Below, one piece after another: positions 56,097-64,000 of a stretch of DNA of 64,000 nt. The notes below the pieces were generated by a model that made no database searches, was not told the origin of the DNA, and saw nothing but the letters and a program-made list of their open reading frames with translations. The stretch lies in the NCBI GenBank assembly GCA_963704975.1, contig CAVPIK010000014.1, forward strand, positions 1-64,000, in the 5' to 3' direction. The position numbers and the translations under genes are program-made. Position 1 is the stretch's first letter; each line of letters opens with the position of its first letter. This stretch comes from JAGNDO01 sp963704975. Its GTDB lineage: Bacteria; Chloroflexota; Anaerolineae; Caldilineales; Caldilineaceae.

Positions 56097-57420
56097 TCCG
56101 TCCCCAGCCGGAAGACGGTGCCCTTGGCCAGGTCGGTCACATAGATCTCCCCGGCCTCGTCTTCGCCGAAGGAGCTGACGGTGGCCTGGGCCTTGGTCAA
56201 GAGGCTGTTTGTCCAGCCCCCGGATTCCGCTGGATAGATGGCCCAGATATTGCCGCTGCAATAGTCGCTGTAGAGATAGACCCCGTTCAGGGCCGGGAAC
56301 TGTGGCCCCGATAGACGTAGCCGCCGGTCACCGAGCAGCCGTCGGCCCCGTGGCGGTAGTCGGCCACGGGGATCTCCAGCCCAGCCGGGTCGCAAGCGGC
56401 GCTGTCGGGGAAGCAGTGGGTGCCCTCCATGATGGGCCAGCCGAAGTTGAGGCCGCCGGGACTGGCCGCGGCCACAAAGTCGATCTCCTCGTATATGTTT
56501 TGCCCCACGTCCCCGATCCACAGGTCGCCGGTCAGGCGGTCGAAGCTGTAGCGCCAGGGGTTGCGCAGCCCCACGGCCCACACTTCGTCACGTACATCCT
56601 GGCCGTTCCACTGGGCATCGATCCACGGATTGTCCGCCGGGATCACATAGCTGCCGGGGGTGCTGGTCACATCCAAGCGCAGCATTTTGCCCAGGAGGGT
56701 GGCCGGGTTTTGGCCGTTGCCATAGCGGTCGTTGGCCGCGCCGCCGTCACCCGTGCCCATGTAGAGCATGCCGTCCGGCCCGAAGGTGATCATGCCGCCG
56801 TTGTGGTTGCTGGCCGGTTGGTCGATGGTGAGCAGGATCTGCTCGCTTGCCGGGTCGGCTTGGCCTGGTGCATCGAGCATGACTTGGAAACGAGAGAGGG
56901 TTGTATCGCCCCCTCCATCGGTGTAGTTGACAAAGAAAGCCCCGGTTTGGGCGAAGGCGGGGTCGAAGGCCAGCCCCAATAGCCCTTGCTCTTGGCCTGC
57001 CGCGCTCACTCGATCTCGGATGTCCAAGAAGGGTTGCGCCTCTGTGGTGCCCCCCGGCGCATAAACCCAGATCAACCCTCGTCTTTCCACAACAAAAAGA
57101 CGTCCGCTGCCATCCCCGGCGTGGGTGACAAAGACGGGCTGGTCCAGGCCGGTGATGACTGGGGTGAGGGTGAGGCCCACGCTCTCCGGCTGGAAGGGGG
57201 CGGCGGTGGGGGCCTGTTCCGGGGTCGGTGCGGCGACGGGCGTGTCGGCAGTGGGGATCGAGGCGACCGTCGGGATAACCGTCGGAACAACTGGCGGCAC
57301 AACCACCTGGGGTGGGGTGACGGTGCCTGTGTTGCCGGCGGTGGGTTGGCCCTGGCAGCCGGCCAGGATCATCACACCCAGCAGAAGGGCCAGCCATCCG
57401 CCCATTTTTCTGCGTGACAT
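56093..57420 (-). CDS. Soluble glucose/sorbosone dehydrogenase-like lipoprotein, frameshifted
   Basis: An about 442-residue exported six-bladed propeller of the GSDH family (PQQ-dependent sugar dehydrogenase type). The signal ends in MILAGC; a Pro/Thr/Val linker follows. Domain motifs: LDQPVFVTHAGDGSGRLFVVE, EQGLLGLAFDP, NHNGGMITFGPDGMLYMGTGD, WAVGLRNPWRYSFD and GDVGQNIYEEIDF. One base appears lost near 56300, and YLYSDYCSGNIWAI and the final strand follow in the next frame. It may oxidise a sugar or be an inactive binding propeller. Confidence 0.85.
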
Positions 57421-57643
57421 CTTTTGCGGGGGAAAAGCCAAGGAATATGACAGATTGTTTACCCGAGTATTTCGATAAATTTTCATAACTTGATAAAATC
57501 TCCTGATGGTTGAGTACGATTGGGAAGAAGTGCCTACTATGGTAGCCATCTTCCTTACACGGCTTGGCATGTATGAAAAACTGACTTCTTGCTCAAATCA
57601 GTCATCATCCAAGAATTCTCTCGTCTGCTAAAGGGGTTATACC

Positions 57644-59559
57644 ATGAATTTAGTTCTCTATACTGTCAGCTTTATTTTTATTGCCCTGGCGGCAAAGAAG
57701 ATTGGTGGCTGGTTTTCTCAGATTGGTCTGCCGTATATTACGGGGTATCTTTTGGCCGGAATGGTGGCAGGCCCGTTTGTCTTGGGGCTGCTACCGGCAG
57801 ATGCGTCCTACACTTTGCGATACATTGACGAACTTTCCCTGGCCGTGATTGCTTTTGTGGCCGGGAGCGAACTTTTTCTCAAAGATCTGCAAAGCCGTTT
57901 GCGGACGATTGCTTCGGTCAGCTTGGGGGTGTTGATCTTTGGGCTGATTTTGGGCACAGGGGTGCTTTTTGCCCTCAGCGGATTCCTGCCCTTTGCCCAA
58001 GATCTCACCGTTTCCGGCCGGGTGGCCATCGCCCTGCTGGGCAGCACCGTCCTCTTGGCTCTCTCCCCGGCCTCCACCATTGCGGTGATTCAGGAGGTGC
58101 GGGCCAGGGGTGGGTATACCAGCACGATCATGGGGATCACCGTGGCGATGGATGTGGTGATCATCGTCTTCTTTGCCGTCAGCGTGGCCGTAGCCAGTAT
58201 TTTGCTCACCGGGGCCACGTTTGACGTCTCCTTTCTGTTGATCCTGGCGCTGGATCTGGGCGCGGCGATTGTGGCCGGTTTTCTTTTGGGGCGGGTGCTG
58301 GATCTGCTTTTGGGCGCACGGTTGCCCAAATGGATCAAGACCGGTATTGTCCTGCTTTTGGGGCTGGGCATCTTTGCTTCCTCGTACTGGCTGATCGAGT
58401 TCAGCCATGACAACCTGCCTGTGGAGATTCACATCGAGGCGCTGTTGGTGGCCATGATCGGGGGCTTCTATGTGACGAACTTCACCGCCCACCGAGACCT
58501 TTTCGACGAGATCTTGCACGATGTGGGGCCCACCGTCTATGTGGCCTTCTTTACCCTGACGGGGCTTTCCCTCAAGTTGGATATCTTGCTGGCAACCTGG
58601 CCCATTGCCCTGGGTCTCTTCGGCACCCGCATTTTCAGCATCTTTCTGGGTTCCTTTTTTGGCGGTGTGGCCGCGGGGGAGCCGGCCAAGTTTAATCGGC
58701 TGGCCTGGATGGGCTTGATCACCCAGGCGGGGATTGCCTTGGGGTTGGCCCGAGAGGTGGCCGTAGAGTTCCCGGCCTTGGGCGATGATTTTGCCACCAT
58801 GATCATTGCGGTGGTGGTGCTCAACGAGGTCTTTGGCCCCATGTTCCTCAAGGCCGCTCTACGCCGGGCAGGGGAGACCCATCTGCCCGCAGAAGCCCAT
58901 CTGGACGAAATCCGCGATGTCTTGATCCTGGGGATTGAAGAGCAGTCCCTGGCCTTGGCCCGCCAAGTGCAAGCCCACAGCTGGCAGGTGATCATGGCGG
59001 ATACGGATCGATCCCATGTAGAGCGGCTGGCCGTAGAAGATGTGGACGAACGGTATCTGCCCGACATCTCCCGCGCCTCCCTGGCGGAGCTGATCAACGG
59101 ATCTACGGATGTGCTGGTTGCCATGCTCCACGACGACGACGCCAACCTGCTGGCCTGTCAACTGGCTGTGGAAGAGTTTGGCATCACTCGGCTGGTGGTG
59201 CGTCCCATGGAACAGGGCCGAGCCCAGGAGTTCATTGATCTGGGCGCTACCTTGGTGGATCCGGCGTCGGCCATAGTCAACTTGCTGGACCAAACCGTGC
59301 GCGCCCCCGCTCTGCGGCCCTTCTCCTGCACACAGACCCAGAGCGGGAGATCATTCAGGTTACCATCAGCAACCCAGAGATCGAGGGGAAGTACGTTCGA
59401 GATCTGCGTTTGCCCAGCGATGTGCTCTTCTTGGAGATCAGCCGCAAGGGCCAATCTTTGGTCCCCAGCGGCTATGCAGAGCTACATCAGCACGATGAGG
59501 TGACCCTGCTGGGCAAGCCTGCCAGCCTTGAGAAGGTGATTCTGCGCCTGGGGTACTGA
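57644..59559 (+). CDS. CPA2 (KefB-type) cation/proton antiporter with RCK-like C-terminus, frameshifted
   Basis: An about 638-residue transporter. Twelve to thirteen helices form the exchanger domain (GLPYITGYLLAGMVAGPFVL, SPASTIAVIQEVRARGG, ITQAGIALGLAREV). Residues about 415-540 resemble a TrkA-N domain but lack a clear GxGxxG. The last about 80 residues form a TrkA-C domain (REIIQVTISNPEIEGKYVRD, LEISRKGQSLVPSG), read in another frame after a likely lost base near 59318. The stop is at 59559. It should exchange K+ or Na+ for protons. A second antiporter gene follows on the same strand. Confidence 0.85.
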
Positions 59560-59570
59560 TTTAGGCTATA

Positions 59571-59695
59571 CACCGAATTCTTTTGGGTGTGTTCAATTTA
59601 AGTTAGACCGAGGAGTCTGCGCCCCCTGGCGCAGACTCCTTCGCACCAGGGGGTGTGAACTCCTCTAATTCATTTTGAACACACCGAATTCTTTT
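59571..59695. repeat. Hairpin element between direct repeats
   Basis: Direct repeats caccgaattctttt (59571-59584 and 59682-59695) flank a segment with inverted ends ggtgtgttcaa/ttgaacacacc. Inside is a 13-bp hairpin (59611-59623 with 59628-59640) and a part related to the 3183-3261 palindrome. The pattern suggests a small insertion with target duplication. Confidence 0.6.
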
Positions 59696-59707
59696 CTGTG
59701 TGACACT

Positions 59708-59736
59708 TTGACCGCCATGCCAGAACCCTGTACACT
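59708..59736 (+). promoter_or_regulatory. Promoter of the second antiporter gene
   Basis: TTGACC (59708-59713), 17-base spacer, TACACT (59731-59736). Confidence 0.65.
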
Positions 59737-59807
59737 GGCAGGAGTGCGCAGAAGCGTAATCATGGCGACATAAACCGTTCGGTACCTGTCCTGAAAGGGT
59801 CAACTCT

Positions 59808-61622
59808 GTGGAACACATGGAAATGCTTGTTATCGCTGGCGTCCTCGCTCTGGGCATCCTGTGCCAGTGGGTGGCTTGGCGGCTAAAGTTGCCGGCCATT
59901 TTGCCCCTCTTGGCCGCCGGTTTTCTGGTGGGGCCTATGTTGGGTTGGCTGCATCCTCAACAGATGTTGGGAAAGTTCTTCTTCCCCGAGGTCTCTTTGC
60001 TGGTGGCGGTGATCCTCTTTGAGGGGGCCCTCACCCTGGAGTGGCGCGACGTGCGCCATGTGGTAGGCACTGTGCGCAATCTGATGACCGTAGGGGCCGC
60101 GGTCACCCTGGGCGGCGGCGCAGTGGCGGCCCACTTCATCCTGGGCCTGGGCTGGGAGATCTCTATTCTCTTTGGCGCACTGATCGTCGTCACTGGCCCC
60201 ACGGTGATCGCCCCGCTTCTACGCAACGTGCGCCCCACGGCCAAGATCGCCTCCATCCTGCGTTGGGAAGGCATCCTCATCGATCCGTTGGGGGCCTTGC
60301 TGGCCGTGTTGATCTTCGACTTCATCGTCTCCGAAGGCGCCCCCGGCGAGTTACAAGCCAGTGCCTTGGTCGGCTTTTTGACCATTGTGGCCATCGGCAC
60401 GGGCATGGGGTTGTTGGCTGGCTTTGTGGTGGCCCAAATGATCAAGCGCTATTGGGTCCCCGACTATCTACGGGATGTGGTGGTGTTGGCCTTGGTGGCC
60501 CTGGTCTTTGCCGTCTCTGATACCATGCAGTCCGAGTCCGGGCTATTGGCTGTCACGGTCATGGGCATCTTTTTGGCCAACAGCAACCTGCATCAACTGC
60601 GGGAGGTCTGGTATTTTAAGGAGAAGTTGAGCGTTATCTTCATCTCCGTGCTCTTTATTGAGCTGGCTGCCAACATCAGCCTGGAGCAGTTGGCCTTGCT
60701 GGATTGGCGCAGTCTGCTTCTGTTGGGCGTGGTGATCTTTGTGCTGCGTCCCGTGGGGATGCAACTCAGCGCGCTGGGCAGCGATCTCAATCGCTCCGAG
60801 CGCATCTTCCTCTCGTGGATCGCCCCCCGGGGCATCGTGGCGGCGGCGGTTTCTTCCCTCTTCGCCTTCCGGCTGAAGGAGATCGGCTTCCCCGGTGCCG
60901 AAATCTTGGAGCCGTTGGTCTTCATGGTGATTGTGGGCACAGTGGTGCTGCAAGGGCTGACGGCCAAGCCCTTTGCCCGCTTCCTGGGTGTGGCCGAGGC
61001 GGAGCCCCAGGGCTTTTTGCTGGTCGGCTCGCATGGATTTGCCATGCAACTGGCAACGATTTTGACCAAGGCTGGCTTTGTGGTGCGCTTGGTGGATCAG
61101 AACCGGCGCAATGTTCGCCAGGCCCGAATGCAGGGGCTGGAAGCCTATGAGGGGAACATCCTCTCTGAGTTTGTAGAGTCCGAACTGGATTTGTCCGGGA
61201 TCGGGCGCATGTTCGCCCTGACCAGCAATGACGAGGCCAATTCTTTGGCTTGTCTGCAACTGCGGGAGGAATTTGGGTCATCCGAGGTCTATCAGTTGAT
61301 CACCAAGCAGGCTGACGCCGGGGATACCCAGGCCCAACGTCCGGCAATCATGGGCCGGCTGCTCTTCAGCCCAGATGCCACCCATGACCGGGTGACCGAT
61401 CTGGTGGAGGAGGGGGCGATTGTCAAGCGCACCAACCTCACCGCCCAGTTCACCTATGCAGCGTTTGAAGAGCAAAACCAGGGCCAGTTCATCCCCATCC
61501 TGGCTTTCCAGGGGAAGACTGTGGTCGTCGCCACCACCGACCAGATCTTCGCCCCTGCCTCTGGCTGGACCGTGGTCAGCCTGGTGCTGGAAACAGAAAA
61601 ACCGGCGGAAGCCGTCGCGTAG
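59808..61622 (+). CDS. CPA1 (NhaP-type) sodium/proton antiporter with TrkA-N domain
   Basis: A 604-residue, uninterrupted antiporter. The transport domain has LKLPAILPLLAAGFLVGPMLG, VILFEGALTLEW, TGPTVIAPLLRNVRPT with its exchange-site region, and SWIAPRGIVAAAVSSLFAF. After about residue 400 comes a TrkA-N-like domain (GFLLVGSHGFAMQLATILTKAG), and a last TrkA-C-like part (AFQGKTVVVATTDQ). Start is GTG 59808, 9 bases before ATG 59817; AAAGGG suits either. With the preceding gene it suggests strong ion homeostasis. Confidence 0.88.
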   Translation: MEHMEMLVIAGVLALGILCQWVAWRLKLPAILPLLAAGFLVGPMLGWLHPQQMLGKFFFPEVSLLVAVILFEGALTLEWRDVRHVVGTVRNLMTVGAAVTLGGGAVAAHFILGLGWEISILFGALIVVTGPTVIAPLLRNVRPTAKIASILRWEGILIDPLGALLAVLIFDFIVSEGAPGELQASALVGFLTIVAIGTGMGLLAGFVVAQMIKRYWVPDYLRDVVVLALVALVFAVSDTMQSESGLLAVTVMGIFLANSNLHQLREVWYFKEKLSVIFISVLFIELAANISLEQLALLDWRSLLLLGVVIFVLRPVGMQLSALGSDLNRSERIFLSWIAPRGIVAAAVSSLFAFRLKEIGFPGAEILEPLVFMVIVGTVVLQGLTAKPFARFLGVAEAEPQGFLLVGSHGFAMQLATILTKAGFVVRLVDQNRRNVRQARMQGLEAYEGNILSEFVESELDLSGIGRMFALTSNDEANSLACLQLREEFGSSEVYQLITKQADAGDTQAQRPAIMGRLLFSPDATHDRVTDLVEEGAIVKRTNLTAQFTYAAFEEQNQGQFIPILAFQGKTVVVATTDQIFAPASGWTVVSLVLETEKPAEAVA

Positions 61623-61637
61623 AGACGCAAAGGGGAA

Positions 61638-61738
61638 TCTCGTTCCCACGCTCCGCGTGGGAATGCTGGGGGGCGCTCCTGCGCCCCTCGGCGCAGAGCG
61701 CCGGACCGACGCTCCCACGCGCAGCGTAGGAGCGAGAC
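61638..61738. repeat. Palindromic intergenic repeat (cgttcccacgc type)
   Basis: Outer arms tctcgttcccacg and its near complement at 61722-61738 enclose two G/C hairpins. Similar sequences are found between genes in many unrelated bacteria. Short ccaaaatc oligomers follow to 61780. Confidence 0.65.
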
Positions 61739-61788
61739 CCCAACCCAATCCAAAATCAAAAATCACCAATCCAAAATCGAGACGCCAC

Positions 61789-63636
61789 ATGGGCATGTTA
61801 CGCGCAGGGCTGGAAGCAGAAGAGTATGACCGAGAATATGACACCCCGGATCTGATCCACCGCATCGGCCACTATTTTGCCCCGTGGCGCAAACGGCTGA
61901 TTACGGTGGTCGGCGCGGTCAGCCTGCTCTCCATCATCGGCGCGGTCAGCCCGATCCTGGTTTCCACGGGCGTGGGCATGTTGGACTCCTTGCGAGCGGG
62001 CGGGGATCCGGCTGTGGAGCAGTTGGTTGTGCTTCTGGTGGCGGCGGTGCTGTTGCTGGGCGTGGGCCAGTGGGCGGTCAACTGGCTGCAACGACGGCTC
62101 ACGGCCATGCTGGTGGCCGATGTGGTCCTGGCCATGCGCGTGGACGCCTTTGCCGCGGCCATGAACCACGACCTCAGCTTCTATGACAAATATCAATCCG
62201 GGCGCATCGTCAGCCGCATCACCAGCGACACGGACGAGTTTGGCCGGGTCTCCACCCTGATCACCGAGCTGGTCAGCCAACTGCTGCTGGTGGTGATTCT
62301 GCTGGTGGTGCTGTTCAACATCAACGTGCGCCTGGCCTTCCTGGTCCTGATCCTGGCCCCGGTGGCCTTTGGATCGCCACCAGCTTCCGCAACGTGGCCC
62401 GCCGGGTCACCCGCCAGAGCCAGCGGGTGATCGCCGAGGTCAACACCAGCATCCAGGAAGCCGTCACCGGTATCAGCGTCACCAAAAACTTCCGCCGGGA
62501 ACAGTCGGTCTACGACGACTTTCTGAAGGTCAACGCCCAGAGCTACCAGATCAACGTGCAGAAGGGGCTGGTGCTCTCCATGCTCTTTCCCACCCTCAAC
62601 TTTTTCAGCGGCCTGGGCGTGGCCATCCTGCTCTATTATGGCGGGCACAGCGTCAACGCCGCCGTGATCGGGGCTGGCTCCTGGTATCTCTTCATGACCA
62701 GTGTGGATCGTTTCTGGTTTCCCATGATCAACTTGGCCGCCTTTTGGAGCCAGTTCCAGGCCGGCCTCAGCGCCACCGAGCGTATCTTCGCCCTGATCGA
62801 CGCCGCCCCCAACGTGCGCCAGACCGACAATGTGCCCATCACCCGGCTGCGGGGAGAGATTGAGTTTGACGCAAGTCGGCTTTCGCTACAGCGGCGAAAA
62901 GGAGATGGTGCTGGACGACTTCAGCCTGCACATCCGGGCCGGGGAGAGTATCGCCCTGGTGGGCCATACGGGCGCGGGCAAGTCCAGCATCGCCAAGCTG
63001 GTCACCCGCTTCTACGAGTTTCAGGAAGGCGACGTGCGCATCGACGGCCAGGACATCCGCAGCCTGGATCTGGAGAGCTATCGGCGCAATCTGGGTATTG
63101 TCAGCCAGGTGCCTTTCCTCTTTTCCGGCACCGTGGCAGACAACATCCGCTATGCCATGCCGGATCTCAGCGACGCCGAAGTCGAGCGCATCGCCAGCCA
63201 GATTGGCCGGGGCGACTGGCTGGAGACCCTGCCCGAGGGTCTGCAAACCGACGTGGGGGAGCGGGGCGCCCGCCTGAGCATGGGCCAGCGCCAGTTGGTT
63301 GTCCTCTCCCGCATGTTGGCCCAAAACCCCGGCATCTTCGTGCTGGACGAAGCCACGGCCAGCATCGACCCCTTCACCGAAGCCCAGATCCAATCCGCCC
63401 TGGATCTGCTCCTGCACGGGCGCACCTCCATCGTCATCGCCCACCGCCTCTCCACCGTCAAAGCCGCCGACCGCATCATCGTCCTGGACCAGGGGCGCAT
63501 CATCGAAGAGGGCAACCACGACGCCCTCATGGCGAAGGGCGGGCATTACGCCGAGTTGTATAATACCTATTTCCGGCATCAGAGCTTGGAGTTTATCAAC
63601 ACGAGGCGGTCAACCGCGGAACTGGTGGCGGCTTGA
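61789..63636 (+). CDS. MsbA-type ABC exporter (half-transporter), frameshifted
   Basis: An about 615-residue half-transporter: six helices then a nucleotide-binding domain. The membrane part has FYDKYQSGRIVSRITSDTDE, a coupling-helix region typical of lipid or multidrug exporters. The ATPase has Walker A GHTGAGKSS, Q-loop region IVSQVPFLFSGTV, signature LSMGQRQL, Walker B IFVLDEATASID and H-loop VIAHRLS. The frame breaks near 62373 (one base lost) and 62870 (one gained). It may act as a homodimer, since no second half-transporter gene follows. Confidence 0.88.
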
Positions 63637-63729
63637 CGGCGGTGCGTTAACTGGGCCAGAATCGGATGAAAATCATGCCACGCCGGCCCTTCGCCTGATT
63701 CCTACCCCACTCCACCCTAACGGAGCCGA

Positions 63730-63758
63730 TTGACCGTCTGAGGCGGGGTGGGTATAAT
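63730..63758 (+). promoter_or_regulatory. Promoter of the HicB-like gene
   Basis: TTGACC (63730-63735), 17-base spacer, perfect TATAAT (63753-63758). The rest of the gap 63637-63902 shows no gene. Confidence 0.7.
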
Positions 63759-63902
63759 GAGGCCAGAGGCTGGGAATGTGTTTCCTGGGATTGCGTGGCT
63801 GCCGGAAATATAGCGTAAGCTTGATGAGTTGAGCAGTTGCGACAGCCTGGAAAATAGCGACTGATGGCAAGCGGTCTTTGACCTGTAGATTGGAGGATTG
63901 CG

Positions 63903-64000
63903 ATGAAATATACGGTTATGCTGCGCCAGCGTCCAGATGGACACTATAGTGCCGTAGCGCCTGCCATCCCCGACTGCCGGGTGGAGGGGAAAACACGACA
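63903..64000 (+). CDS. HicB-like antitoxin, start only (runs off the window)
   Basis: The first 32 codons of a gene cut by the window end. MKYTVMLRQRPDGHYSAVAP and the following IPDCRVEGKT match the start of HicB/UPF0150 proteins, which fold like a degraded RNase H and neutralise the HicA RNase. GGAGG lies 6 bases before the ATG. No HicA gene is upstream; it could be downstream, outside the window. Confidence 0.7.
   Translation, partial: MKYTVMLRQRPDGHYSAVAPAIPDCRVEGKTR

Overview
The window is 64 kb of GC-rich bacterial DNA. The best guess at its source is a Chloroflexota genome of the Anaerolineae/Ardenticatenia type. The reasons are the many secreted proteins with Thr/Pro-rich linkers, a coenzyme F420 pathway in a non-actinobacterial gene setting, FabL-type and RpiR-type genes, DUF3048 and divergent-PAP2 proteins, and a GlmL/MutL-like gene in a membrane-protein cluster. 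This is inferred from gene content only. No rRNA, tRNA or CRISPR array was seen.

Layout. 0-2 kb: a double-module tyrosine recombinase between inverted terminal sites. 2-5 kb: xseB, a DUF212 protein, a receiver-DUF309 protein and a FabL-like reductase. 5-10.8 kb: a NodB deacetylase lipoprotein, an RpiR regulator, a polytopic glycosyltransferase-like protein and a PQQ-propeller protein. 11-13.6 kb: a thioredoxin-fold protein with a Crp/Fnr regulator, a ferredoxin and a PIG-L deacetylase. 13.7-17.4 kb: a sugar ABC importer operon. 17.7-23 kb: a MaoC protein, a membrane-anchored Cas4-like nuclease, cofC and cofD, an FbiB-like nitroreductase and an F420-type LLM oxidoreductase. 23-34.5 kb: a molybdenum hydroxylase (FAD-2Fe-2S fusion plus Mo subunit), its YqeB-like maturation factor, cofE, and small accessory genes. 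34.6-39.3 kb: a GH13 phosphorylase, fabF and fabH. 39.4-47.4 kb: a long minus-strand cluster of uncharacterised membrane proteins with a GlmL-like ATPase and an AAA-winged-helix regulator. 47.8-53.5 kb: a DUF3048 lipoprotein, a giant LysM protein and a truncated GT4. 53.9-55.5 kb: an H-NOX protein and its histidine kinase. 56-61.6 kb: a sugar-dehydrogenase-like lipoprotein and two cation/proton antiporters. 61.8-64 kb: an ABC exporter and the start of a HicB-like gene.

Two properties cut across the window. First, at least sixteen loci carry short tandem oligomers, mostly 7-mers and often arranged as long inverted repeats. They lie at gene ends, in several cases form the last codons of a gene, and twice occur in frame inside the molybdenum-hydroxylase genes. 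A separate non-autonomous palindromic element is present in three copies. Second, about 35 reading-frame breaks interrupt otherwise well-conserved genes. About 29 are single-base gains, often in short G or C runs, which points to consensus error more than to decay. Interrupted genes are given as one entry covering all parts.
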